The notes beneath the pieces were generated by a model. It saw only the letters and a list, made by a program, of their open reading frames with translations, made no database searches and had not been told where the DNA came from. From NCBI RefSeq assembly GCF_000686565.1, contig NZ_JMKW01000009.1:1-64000 (forward strand): a stretch of 64,000 nt of DNA, read 5' to 3'. The translations under genes and the position numbers were made by a program. The stretch is from Helicobacter bilis ATCC 51630. Lineage in GTDB: Bacteria > Campylobacterota > Campylobacteria > Campylobacterales > Helicobacteraceae. Position 1 is the stretch's first letter; every line of letters starts with the position of its first letter. This document shows positions 36,480-45,223 of this stretch, piece by piece.

Positions 36480-38339
36480 TTATCTCGTAATACTTGGATT
36501 TTCATAAAGCAAGGTTTCAGATAATATTTTTTCAAGATTCAATTCCTTACCAAAAAGCTTTTCATAGATAATAAAATTCGCTAATACTCTCATACCATAA
36601 TACCTTGTCTCTTCTAGTGGGATAAGCTCCATGCTAAGCCATGGCTCATACTCTCTATTCTTTAAAAATAGCTCATTTTTCTTTAAAGTCCTGCGTAAAA
36701 AGCCCGGTCCGCCATTATACGCATAGGCAACAAAAAGCGGGTGTTTATACTCTCTCTGCAATTGCTTTATAAAATGTCTGCCCATCTCCAGTGAAGTCTT
36801 TGGGTCAAATAGATCATTATATTCTATATCAGTGCGTCCCATTTCCTTTGCAAATGGCTTCACATTAGCCGGCATAATTTGCATAATGCCTAGTGCAAAT
36901 GATCGTGAAATAAGCGTTGGGATAAAGTAGCTTTCTTGCCTTGCGATTGAAAATACCAAGCTTTGTTCTTCTTTTGAGTTCCATTTAACTAAGCCTTCAT
37001 AAGGTGTAATGTAGTAATTTGTCGCATGTTTGTCAATCTTTTGCATGAGATAGGCAAGTTGAGGCATAGTATCTTTATATGAAAAATATGGGATCACTTT
37101 TGCAAGTTTTATGGGGTCGCTTGTGTGTAGCATGGTGTTTGTGATATTCTGCCATACATAAGGATCTTTAATATCAAATGGTGGATTATCAAACGCAAGG
37201 GAAGGAAGTTTTGTAATAATAGTATATTTTGGTTCTTTATTTAGCTTTTGTGCGGCATAAATGCTAAAGATATTTACATGTTTGCTTTGTAGTAACTCTT
37301 CTAAATACTTTTTATCTTTACTCACAAGATACTGCCAAAATACTGCTCTATCAATGAAAAATGCGATATTGGATTTTTGCTTTGCTCTTTTAAAGTAGTT
37401 CATTGCCTTATCTTTTGAACCAAATCGCAATTCATTAATACCAAGCAGAAAAAGCGTATTATGCGGGGCTTGCATTATATCACTCTCTAAAAGCATTTTT
37501 TTGAGATTACTAACATTAGAATCTAGGGCAATAGAATTTAAAATATAATAGAATCCTTGTGTATTATAGGCACTTAATCTATTTAAATCTTTGTTTGGGT
37601 CTTTACTTTTTATCCTAGATTTTTCATCAGCACTCAACGCATGATATACCATGCTAAACACGATTGCATTGTCATTAAAAAGATTGTTTGTGCGATCTTG
37701 TGTAGCTAGAATCTTAATAGCCCTTGTAGTATCTGGGTTTGTTTTTGCAAGACGGCTAATAACTGCCTCTCTCTCTTTAGCCCCCAAAGTCTTAAAGGCT
37801 GCCATTCTATTACGCACAGAGATTACAAGACATGCGTTATCTTCTTTTAATGCGGCTTGTATCTGCATATTTTGACATGTAATATCTCGTGGCATTTTCT
37901 CTGTTTTACCAAGATTTTTTAGCGTTTTACGCAAGTATGGATTCTTTGCATTTAGTAGCTGATAGGCTTCATTAATCTGTGCTGCATTGAGTTTGTTTTC
38001 ATTGAGATATTGCCAAATGTAGAAATCTCGCACAATGCCCTTTGGTTTGCCTTTAATGTAATAGTTAAAAAACTCTTGTCCTTTGAGATGATTGCCCTTG
38101 TGTGTTGGTGTGTTTGAATGAGATATTGCCTGTGTTTTATGTGTCGTATTTGCAGTTGCTACTTGTGCGACTTTAGTAGGTGTTTGCACGCTAGATTCTG
38201 TTGTATGATGTATCTTATTATGGTCTGTTTGATTTGATTGATATGGCTTATAAGTCTTTGTTTCCTGTTTGCCAAAGTCTATAATGCTATCTGCATAACT
38301 TACAGAAAATATAAAAAAAAGTAGAGAGAAATATCGCAT
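36480..38339 (-). CDS. slt: Soluble lytic murein transglycosylase
   Basis: 619 residues. Signal peptide MRYFSLLFFIFSVSYADS, a T/N/H/Q-rich linker, a long alpha-superhelical U/L domain to ~420, and a C-terminal SLT domain: the catalytic Glu in ARQESYF, then SRSFALGIMQIMPANVKPFA, DPKTSLEMGRHFIKQL and YAYNGGPG. Slt cleaves glycan strands with 1,6-anhydro product formation, mainly on uncrosslinked material. Matches H. pylori HP0645 in kind and neighbourhood. It is followed downstream by nothing in its direction and preceded by yggT 26 bases upstream. Confidence 0.93.
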   Translation of the reverse strand: MRYFSLLFFIFSVSYADSIIDFGKQETKTYKPYQSNQTDHNKIHHTTESSVQTPTKVAQVATANTTHKTQAISHSNTPTHKGNHLKGQEFFNYYIKGKPKGIVRDFYIWQYLNENKLNAAQINEAYQLLNAKNPYLRKTLKNLGKTEKMPRDITCQNMQIQAALKEDNACLVISVRNRMAAFKTLGAKEREAVISRLAKTNPDTTRAIKILATQDRTNNLFNDNAIVFSMVYHALSADEKSRIKSKDPNKDLNRLSAYNTQGFYYILNSIALDSNVSNLKKMLLESDIMQAPHNTLFLLGINELRFGSKDKAMNYFKRAKQKSNIAFFIDRAVFWQYLVSKDKKYLEELLQSKHVNIFSIYAAQKLNKEPKYTIITKLPSLAFDNPPFDIKDPYVWQNITNTMLHTSDPIKLAKVIPYFSYKDTMPQLAYLMQKIDKHATNYYITPYEGLVKWNSKEEQSLVFSIARQESYFIPTLISRSFALGIMQIMPANVKPFAKEMGRTDIEYNDLFDPKTSLEMGRHFIKQLQREYKHPLFVAYAYNGGPGFLRRTLKKNELFLKNREYEPWLSMELIPLEETRYYGMRVLANFIIYEKLFGKELNLEKILSETLLYENPSITR

Positions 38340-38365
38340 AAAGCCCCTTTGTTTTTATAAAATAA

Positions 38366-38644
38366 TTAATGAAAAGCAAGTAAGAATCTAACAAGCGTTA
38401 GGTTAATAAACTGCAATACAAGAATGATTATTAAAGGTGCAAGTTCTAAGCCATTAAATTCCGTTTTTACAAATCGCTTTACAAATGAATATGCGGGATA
38501 TGTCAGTCTATTTAAAATATCCATGAGTTGGCTATATGGATCAGTGCGCGCAAGGTGTAATATCGCACTGATAAAAATCACCCAGCAGTATAGTGTAATA
38601 ACCCATGAAAGTATATTTCCAATCGCATTTAATACTAAACCCAT
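38366..38644 (-). CDS. YggT family membrane protein
   Basis: 92 residues with two hydrophobic segments (about 5-28 and 65-90) joined by the YggT pattern HLARTDPYSQLMDILNRLTYPAYSF, where RxxPY-like and P-Y are typical. YggT proteins affect osmotic response and, in cyanobacteria and plastids, division site organisation. It starts one base after the gltX2 stop region and lies before slt, as in H. pylori HP0643-HP0645. Confidence 0.85.
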   Translation of the reverse strand: MGLVLNAIGNILSWVITLYCWVIFISAILHLARTDPYSQLMDILNRLTYPAYSFVKRFVKTEFNGLELAPLIIILVLQFINLTLVRFLLAFH

Positions 38645-38645
38645 A

Positions 38646-39980
38646 TTATTTCCTTACAATATCGCTTATAAATGGCTTTAAAACATGATAGAGTTTATCA
38701 AGCTCTATGCCGTGTTCCTGTCCGCTTAGAATCATTCTCAAAGGTTTAAAAAGAGATTTTCCTTTATATCCGCTTTGAGTTGCAATAAAGTCTTTAAACT
38801 CATTATAATCATAGCCCTGAATCTTGTCTAGATTCTCTCTTATTATCTTAAGAATGTTATCAAATTCATTATGAAACTCTACTAGATTCTCTCGCTTTTT
38901 ATCTATTGCTAAAAATATAGAATCTATATGTTCTTTTAATGCTATTTGTGTGCCTACTTCATTGAGATAAAGGGCAATTAAATCATCAAAGCTTTGTGGA
39001 GAATTTAAGCGCATAGATTCTAAATTTGAAAAAAGCGGATAGAAGCTAGAAATCTCTCTTTCTCGCATAATATCTCGGCTAATTTGTGCCATTTTCTTAT
39101 AATCAAATTGCGCGGGGTTACTCGCAACATTCTCAAGACAGAAATGCTCTATACAAGATTCTAAACTAAACAATTCGCCAAGTTTATTCTCTAACTTTGT
39201 ATTCCCTAGTAAAATGAGATAGTTTGCAATAGCCCTTGCCTCTAGCCCTTGAGATAGAAGCCATTCTACACTTGAAGCTTTATCTCTTTTTGACATTTTT
39301 TTATGCTCTTCATTAAGAATGATAGGTAAATGTGCGTATTTTACATTTTCGCTAAAGCCCAATGCTCTTTTAATGAGTATTTGCTTTGGTGTATTGCTGA
39401 TATGATCTTCCCCCCTTATAATGTAGCTCATCTCTTTATCATCAACACTGCACGCAAAGTTGTAGGTAGGAATGTCATTTCTCATAATCACAAAGCTATC
39501 AATTTCATTGGCATTAAAAGAAATCTCGCCCTTTATAGAATCTACAAAGCTAACCGCCTCATTTGCCCTTAGTCGTATAATAGGGCTTGTGCTTTTTGCC
39601 CCTTTTTCAAGATCTGCCCATTCATCTTTGTATCTAAATGCAATCTTTTGTGCCTTTGCCTCTTCTCTTTTCTCATCTAAAAATTCTTTAGAGCAATAGC
39701 AATAAAATGCTTTTTCTTCCTTTATTAATTGCAGGGCTAAATCTCTATGCAATGCAAAATTATCACTTTGATAAATCACAGATGAAAACTCTAATCCAAA
39801 AGTTTGTAAAAGGCTTAGAATCTCTTTATCTTTTCCCTTTATATTTCTTTCTAAATCTGTGTCTTCAATCCTAATAATAAAGGGTTGTTTTAGCTTTTTT
39901 GCCATGATATAGTTAAAAATAGCAGCGCGTAAATTACCAATATGCATATCGCCTGTTGGCGATGGGGCGAAACGAAGCAT
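38646..39980 (-). CDS. gltX2: Glutamyl-tRNA synthetase 2 (Glu-tRNA(Gln)-type)
   Basis: 444 residues. HIGH-type signature in FAPSPTGDMHIGNLRAAIFN, RIEDTDLERN, LIIRGEDHISNTPKQ-like IIRGEDHISNTPKQIL, and KKMSKRDKAS near residue 228. The start MLRFAPSPTGDMHIGN is characteristic of the second GltX of Helicobacter, which in H. pylori charges tRNA-Gln with glutamate for later amidation by GatCAB. The other GltX, for tRNA-Glu, must be elsewhere. Neighbours yggT and slt support orthology with HP0643. Confidence 0.93.
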   Translation of the reverse strand: MLRFAPSPTGDMHIGNLRAAIFNYIMAKKLKQPFIIRIEDTDLERNIKGKDKEILSLLQTFGLEFSSVIYQSDNFALHRDLALQLIKEEKAFYCYCSKEFLDEKREEAKAQKIAFRYKDEWADLEKGAKSTSPIIRLRANEAVSFVDSIKGEISFNANEIDSFVIMRNDIPTYNFACSVDDKEMSYIIRGEDHISNTPKQILIKRALGFSENVKYAHLPIILNEEHKKMSKRDKASSVEWLLSQGLEARAIANYLILLGNTKLENKLGELFSLESCIEHFCLENVASNPAQFDYKKMAQISRDIMREREISSFYPLFSNLESMRLNSPQSFDDLIALYLNEVGTQIALKEHIDSIFLAIDKKRENLVEFHNEFDNILKIIRENLDKIQGYDYNEFKDFIATQSGYKGKSLFKPLRMILSGQEHGIELDKLYHVLKPFISDIVRK

Positions 39981-40030
39981 ACTTTTCCTTTTTAATAGCT
40001 TTTAAATAAATGGGTAATTCTACCTTTATT

Positions 40031-40480
40031 TTATAAAGTTAAATAAATAAAATCTAATGCGTTTAAGAATAATACAATTTCTTTCACATAAGATTCCATA
40101 TATTCTTTATCTTTTAGTGCTGCAATGGCTGCTACTTGTGAGAGATGAGTAATATTTTTTGCGTTACGAAGTAAATTTAATGTAGCAATGTTTTGTGCAG
40201 AACTTAAGCAATAGCCTATACGAAATGATGCTAAGCCAAATGCCTTTGAAAAAGTCCTTGTGATGATAAGATTCTGCATTGTTGGTAATAAATATGCCAC
40301 ACTTTTACCACAAAACTCATAATACGCCTCATCTATGACAAACAGCATATCGCCATATTTTGTGATAAGTGATTCTAGTTTCAATATATCGTGCAATGTG
40401 CCAGTTGGATTGTTGGGATTACATATATACGATTTTTGGTTGCTGGTGAAAAAATAAATCAGTATTACCAGCTTTATCAC
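40031..40480 (-). pseudogene. Middle fragment of a HisC-like aminotransferase
   Basis: The 149-codon frame carries the central part of a class I/II PLP aminotransferase: ICNPNNPTGTLHD, MLFVIDEAYYEF, and the PLP lysine in RTFSKAFGLASFRIGYCLSS. The family is ~350 residues; here the N-terminal ~150 and C-terminal ~90 are missing. The first ~15 codons (before SYICNP) are unlike the family and overlap the end of the upstream gene by 4 bases. It ends in ALDFIYLTL without the small domain. It is likely a histidinol-phosphate aminotransferase remnant and not an active enzyme. Confidence 0.75.
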
Positions 40481-41547
40481 TCTTTTGTATTGACTACAAT
40501 ATCGTAGTTTTTATTAAAATAACTTAGCCAGTCTGTTACACTCATGCTTTTAAAGACTTTCAATGGTTGAAAATTTGGTGGATTTTTAAGTGTGAGTTGA
40601 ATGTCTAGTTCTTTTGATTTGTTCTGCATAATATCACTTACGCCTTGTATGAGAGTTTGACTATTTGTGCCTATATATGATGCAAGGAAAGGCGTACCGA
40701 TGAGTTTCATAAGGCTTAGATTTGCTTCAAATTGTGTTTCTAAGGTCTTTTTTTGCTCTGAAGTAAGCTTATCATTGGCTGCTAGAAAATCCTTAAATGA
40801 TTGTTTTGGCTGAATGTTAAATTTTAATGAAAGTAGTTCGTGTGGGATATTTTGAGCTTGCAGTTCCTCTTTATTAGAATCCCCATTCATAGCCATTGCT
40901 ATGTCATATAGAATCCCAATTATATGTGTGCGTTCGGCATTTGGTGTGAAAACATTTACAGATTCTATATTGGTGCTAAACATTTGTGATATGAGATTAC
41001 ATTGTGTGTTTGCTGTGATTGTATGCGATGTGCCTTCATCAGTCTTGTAGAGATAGTCTTGCTCACATTCTAGCCTATTTGGCAGTAACGAGTCGGCACT
41101 ATGATTAAAAAATGCAATGAGCGGCTCTCTTGTAGAATCTCCAAAAAATTTATTCATAGTTGGGTATTCTATATCTGTTTTTACCCTAAATGAAAGATGA
41201 TTTTTACTCTTTATATCCTCGCTACTCAATGTAAAATTGTGAAGTCGTATGCTCTCATGTATATCATGGTGTGAGGTTGTAAAGTCGTCCATATAAATGG
41301 TTATCTTTTCAGATTTGCACTTATAATCCATAAGTCCGCTACATTTAAATGGTGTATAATCAAAGCTTTGAATACCATATTGGCTACTTTGGGCTTCTTT
41401 TACCTGAATGCGCGCAAACTCCATACCTTGATTAAGACGGCTTTCTACTTCTTGCAACATTTTCCTTGATGCAAAATAAAGCACTATGAGCAATATCGCA
41501 ATGATGACCGCGCCAAAAAGCACAATCTTTCGTGCAAGTCTATTCAT
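40477..41547 (-). CDS. Membrane-anchored periplasmic hypothetical protein
   Basis: 356 residues from ATG 41547 (AAGGAA eight bases before; a TTG six codons upstream is less likely). One N-terminal anchor (IVLFGAVIIAILLIVLYFAS), then a soluble periplasmic domain rich in polar residues with paired cysteines (FKCSGLMDYKCKS; LECEQDY; NTQCNL). The end DWLSYFNKNYDIVV is followed by four bases shared with the aminotransferase scrap. The layout recalls DUF945-like proteins but I do not recognise it with confidence. Function unknown. Confidence 0.6.
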   Translation of the reverse strand: MNRLARKIVLFGAVIIAILLIVLYFASRKMLQEVESRLNQGMEFARIQVKEAQSSQYGIQSFDYTPFKCSGLMDYKCKSEKITIYMDDFTTSHHDIHESIRLHNFTLSSEDIKSKNHLSFRVKTDIEYPTMNKFFGDSTREPLIAFFNHSADSLLPNRLECEQDYLYKTDEGTSHTITANTQCNLISQMFSTNIESVNVFTPNAERTHIIGILYDIAMAMNGDSNKEELQAQNIPHELLSLKFNIQPKQSFKDFLAANDKLTSEQKKTLETQFEANLSLMKLIGTPFLASYIGTNSQTLIQGVSDIMQNKSKELDIQLTLKNPPNFQPLKVFKSMSVTDWLSYFNKNYDIVVNTKE

Positions 41548-41685
41548 AATAAATTCCTTTGACAACAGATATTGTAGCTATGTATGCCATTTGAAAAATT
41601 AATCGAGCATTCTAGCATAACTTTTATAATCTGTGAAATACGCACACTTTTAATTTTTTAGTTGAGGCTGTCAATGTAAAAAGTG

Positions 41686-42507
41686 TTACTTTTGCGATCG
41701 TTTATAAAAATCATTTGTTGCTTTCACAAAGCCATCGATACTACCGCAATCATAGCGGATTCCCTTGAATTTATAGCCGATAACTCTGCCTAACTTTGCT
41801 TGCTCTAAGAGTGCATCTGTAATTTGCAATTCACCATTAATGCCGGGCTTTGTCATACGCAAGATGTTGAAAATATCAGGCGTTAAGATATACCTGCCAA
41901 TGATGGCTAGATTGCTTGGGGCTTTTTCAACGCTAGGCTTTTCAATCATGGATTTTACCTTATAGATTCCATCTTCTAGCATATCGGCTTCGATAATGCC
42001 ATATTTATGGACTTCATTAGAATCTACTTCTTCGATAGCTACGACAGAACAGCGATATTTTTCATAGATTCTCATCATTTGAGTAAGCACCCCCTCACTC
42101 TCGCTATAACATAAATCATCAGCTAAAATCACTGCAAATGGATTCTTACCCACAAGTGTTTCGCCTGTAAGTATCGCATGCCCCAAACCTCGCATTTCCT
42201 TTTGCCGTGTGTAACTAAAAGTAGCAGTTTCCATAATATTTCGTATCTCACTTAGCAAAGTCTCTTTTGAAGTGTCTTTTATTTGATGCTCTAACTCATA
42301 GCTAATATCAAAATGGTCTTCAATACTTCTTTTACCACGCCCTGTAACAATCGCCATTGTCCTGCAGCCTGCATCAAGGGCTTCCTCCACGCCATACTGA
42401 ATGAGTGGTTTAGTAAGAATAGGTAGCATTTCCTTTGGCATTGCCTTTGTCGCAGGTAAGAATCTCGTGCCATAACCTGCTGCTGGGAATAAACAAGTCT
42501 CTATCAT
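41686..42507 (-). CDS. galU: UTP-glucose-1-phosphate uridylyltransferase
   Basis: GalU makes UDP-glucose for LPS and other glycans. The 273-residue product has the nucleotidyltransferase signature LFPAAGYGTRFLPATKAMPKE, GVEEALDAG, VTGRGKRSIEDHFD, LADDLCY and EKPS with the family end. Matches HP0646, which follows slt in H. pylori; here a hypothetical gene and the hisC fragment are inserted between them. GAAAGGA-type ribosome site before ATG. Confidence 0.95.
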   Translation of the reverse strand: MIETCLFPAAGYGTRFLPATKAMPKEMLPILTKPLIQYGVEEALDAGCRTMAIVTGRGKRSIEDHFDISYELEHQIKDTSKETLLSEIRNIMETATFSYTRQKEMRGLGHAILTGETLVGKNPFAVILADDLCYSESEGVLTQMMRIYEKYRCSVVAIEEVDSNEVHKYGIIEADMLEDGIYKVKSMIEKPSVEKAPSNLAIIGRYILTPDIFNILRMTKPGINGELQITDALLEQAKLGRVIGYKFKGIRYDCGSIDGFVKATNDFYKRSQK

Positions 42508-42626
42508 TTCTATCCTTTCTTTATTGTGTCGTTTTATTTACAAACGATAATTATACAAAAAATAATGTGAATTACATTTTTGACTTCACAAGATTCTATG
42601 CCCTCTTTGCTATAAAACACTTAAAA

Positions 42627-43775
42627 TCAAGGCTCAAGTAGCCATTTTGCTACATTATCCTTGCTACCATGTTTTAAGTATTTGCGTAGTGTAGATGTGC
42701 CTTCAAAATATTTTTGATAGTTGAAGTTTTCATAAGCTTTAAGCATATTTTTAGCATTGCAATCATTTTGTAAAAGTTCTTCATGTAAGTAGTCATCACC
42801 AAGCCCAGCTTTTTCAATATCTTTGCCATTTTCTTTCAACATAGCTTGGTAGATAATATTTGCTAGTCCAACAAAATTTAGCTTTACAAACATTCTTGCG
42901 ATAAAGTAGTCAATCCATTTTGCACGATAGACAAGCACAAATGGAATCTGCATAAGACTTGCCTCAAGCGTCGCAGTCCCCGCACACACAAAGGCAAAAG
43001 ACGCATTACTTAAGCCCTCTTGCGTATTATATACAATATGGAACATATCTATATCACCATATATTTCCATCATTTTTGTATCGCGGAATTTCTCTGGGAT
43101 AATAAGCCTTAATATTACGTTTTCATACTTTTCTAAAAGTTTTTTAGCTAAGATTCTATAATCATTCATAAGCTTTTTTATCTCGCTTTTGCGACTACCG
43201 GGCATAAATACAAAGATATTAGAATCTTTATTATAAAACTGCTTAGATTCCGTATAAATATCAAGCAGAGGGTGTCCTACATATCGAGCCTTTTTTTCAT
43301 AATAGTGCAGTTCAAAGGGCCAGATACATGCAAGTTTATCAAATAGCCTCTCAATCTCTTTTGCACGCCACTCTTTCCACGCCCACACTTGCGGCAATAT
43401 ATAATACATAATAGGAATATTTGGGTTTTTCTCTCGTATCTTTTTCGCAAGTCTTAGATGAAATGATGAGCTATCCATTAAGAGAATCTTATCGCATGTA
43501 AGGGCTGCTTCACTAAGGATTTGCATTGCTTTTTTAAAGAATAGAATCTTTTTTGCTACATCGCTAAAACCCATAATGGCAAATTCACTAGGGCTTAAAA
43601 CTTGCCGTCCTATCTCACTTTCACATACACCAATGAGTGTGCAAGATTCTGGCAAAACTTTCGCGAGATTTCTTAAGTGTAGATTAGAGCTTGGCTCAAG
43701 CGCACTGACAAAGATTTTAAGTTCTTTTGTGCTAGATTTAGCAGTTAAGTCTTTACTTGTTGTAATATCTTGCAT
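42627..43775 (-). CDS. lpxB: Lipid-A-disaccharide synthase
   Basis: LpxB joins UDP-2,3-diacylglucosamine and lipid X to the lipid A disaccharide on the inner face of the inner membrane. The 382-residue protein shows FVSALEPSSNLHLRNLAK (Helicobacter variant of the GEASGD start), MGFSDVAKKI, MYYILPQVWAWKEWRAKEIE, RYVGHPLLD, FMPGSRKSEIKKLM and CAGTATLEASL. Length and motifs are complete. It reads leftwards just upstream of galU, so both feed LPS synthesis. Confidence 0.94.
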   Translation of the reverse strand: MQDITTSKDLTAKSSTKELKIFVSALEPSSNLHLRNLAKVLPESCTLIGVCESEIGRQVLSPSEFAIMGFSDVAKKILFFKKAMQILSEAALTCDKILLMDSSSFHLRLAKKIREKNPNIPIMYYILPQVWAWKEWRAKEIERLFDKLACIWPFELHYYEKKARYVGHPLLDIYTESKQFYNKDSNIFVFMPGSRKSEIKKLMNDYRILAKKLLEKYENVILRLIIPEKFRDTKMMEIYGDIDMFHIVYNTQEGLSNASFAFVCAGTATLEASLMQIPFVLVYRAKWIDYFIARMFVKLNFVGLANIIYQAMLKENGKDIEKAGLGDDYLHEELLQNDCNAKNMLKAYENFNYQKYFEGTSTLRKYLKHGSKDNVAKWLLEP

Positions 43776-43940
43776 TTTTATCCTTATTGTATTTCATTAT
43801 GATTTAAGATTCTATATTGTTTTATTAAATCGTCTTTATTTGAGAATATTATTTATTCTGCAATGGCAGTCGTTATGAATTTAAGATAATCTCAAAGATA
43901 GCATTCAAGCTCAACCTGCACAATGCGTAATATTTGTAAC

Positions 43941-43959
43941 GCTAAGTGTTTAGCTTATG
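43941..43959 (+). repeat. Short direct repeat, copy 1, before decayed gene
   Basis: GCTAAGTGTTTAGCTTATG. A related copy is at 44908-44927 (GCTAAGTGTTTAAGTTTATG). The first 12 bases are identical and both are preceded by TAAC/TAAT. The two copies flank the decayed gene. Confidence 0.4.
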
Positions 43960-43983
43960 GGATGAATTTGTAAAGGGGAAAAT

Positions 43984-44847
43984 ATGGCGGATGCAAATAA
44001 GACAAAAGATTCTCATTTTAAGCACAACGATTTTATGAATCAGTATGATGAATATAATAGCGAAGTAACACATCGTTTTGATATAGCCACGAAACAGTGG
44101 CTAACAAATAGGGATTTCTAAAGCGCATATCACTAAATGACTAGATTCTGCCTTAAATGAAGCAGGTGGGATAAGCAATCTAAGAATGGCGATAGAGTGC
44201 TACACTGATGTAGTAAAAAGACTAACAGGACAAAAAGATAATACAATGGATTTACAAGCACTTTTTAATAAAAAGGGCAACGAGCAGTTTTTAGATATAG
44301 CATTAGAGCTGGTGGCTAGAAAAGATGAAGTGCTATACGCACATTTTAGTGCGATTGCAAGGGAGATTGAAAGCAGGTATAAAGAATACAGGGTAGATGT
44401 TTGGGACAATGAAAAGGGTATCTCTGTGCGACATAGTAAGTTTGATGAAATAAAGAAGTTTTGTTTTTATATAGCAGCAGAGATTGAAAAAACAAGTGTG
44501 TATTTTGAAGGTTATTTGGAGAATTACAACACAGAGCAAACAAAAAAAAACTTACCCCAAAACTTAAAGAAATTTTAGGTGTAAGAGATGATGATAAAGT
44601 TTTTCTTGCTGACACACTCGAAGATGATTATTTGGCATTAAAAGAATTTCATAAATTTGAGTTGAAAGACTTCACACAAGAAAGATTTATAAACTTTTTT
44701 GAAAGTGTGAGAGAAAAAACTGATAACTTTAATCAAAAGATTAAAGATGATTTAGCAAAAAAGGACAAGATTCAAAACTTGCTAAGTTTTTACTTGGTAG
44801 TGATTAGAAACCTATTCAACTTTTTATCATTACGACAAAATCTATAA
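43984..44847 (+). pseudogene. Decayed gene of unknown function (two frameshifts, one stop)
   Basis: A good ribosome site (AAAGGGGAAAAT) precedes ATG 43984, whose frame starts MADANKTKDSHFKHNDFMNQ but stops at 44119. At GGG 44111 the next frame continues as GISKAHITK, has a TGA at 44138-44140 (probably from a Trp codon), then runs open as LDSALNEAGGISNLRMAIEC to an A9 run at 44542-44550. One extra A would restore the frame to KLTPKLKEILGVRDDDK and on to the stop at 44847. The rebuilt protein is ~285 residues, hydrophilic and helical, with no motif I recognise. The long open parts suggest recent decay. Confidence 0.7.
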
Positions 44848-44907
44848 AGATTTTTTCTTAATGTATAAAAGACACAAATATCACAAAATAGATTCTTAAA
44901 AAATAAT

Positions 44908-44927
44908 GCTAAGTGTTTAAGTTTATG
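44908..44927 (+). repeat. Short direct repeat, copy 2, after decayed gene
   Basis: GCTAAGTGTTTAAGTTTATG, matching the copy at 43941 in its first 12 bases and its TTATG end. Confidence 0.4.
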
Positions 44928-45068
44928 AGTTTAAAGCTTTTTAGCTAGACAATGGCTTTTTAAAACCCTTGTTAGATACACATTTGTGTTTATAGTGATT
45001 AAAGCTATATCCTAAGTTTTACTATAAAACACAGCTATGTTATTGGATTTAGGTAAAAACAGATAAAA

Positions 45069-45200
45069 CTATAATGAATATTTATCCCTGAAATCAAGAT
45101 AAAAAGCAATAACGCCAAATGCAGCTGATAGTAGCACAGCGATAACTATAAAGCAGCGGTTCTTAACCATACATCCATCTTCAAACTTATCTAAAATCAT
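45069..45200 (-). CDS. Small single-pass membrane protein (43 aa) after purD
   Basis: An ORF starting 24 bases after the purD stop encodes 43 residues, MILDKFEDGCMVKNRCF followed by the hydrophobic IVIAVLLSAAFGVIAFYL and a charged end DFRDKYSL. The charge pattern (positive before, mixed after) fits a single membrane helix. No clear ribosome site precedes the first ATG; the ATG at residue 11 is an alternative start. It would be read on the purD mRNA. The stretch 44848-45068 holds nothing else I can assign. Confidence 0.45.
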   Translation of the reverse strand: MILDKFEDGCMVKNRCFIVIAVLLSAAFGVIAFYLDFRDKYSL

Positions 45201-45223
45201 AAACAAATAACACGCAAAAGATT

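Noticed and set aside
41644-41686. Hairpin ACACTTTT/AAAAGTGT at the galU end as terminator
   Set aside because: Eight weak pairs with a 27-base loop; too unstable to claim.
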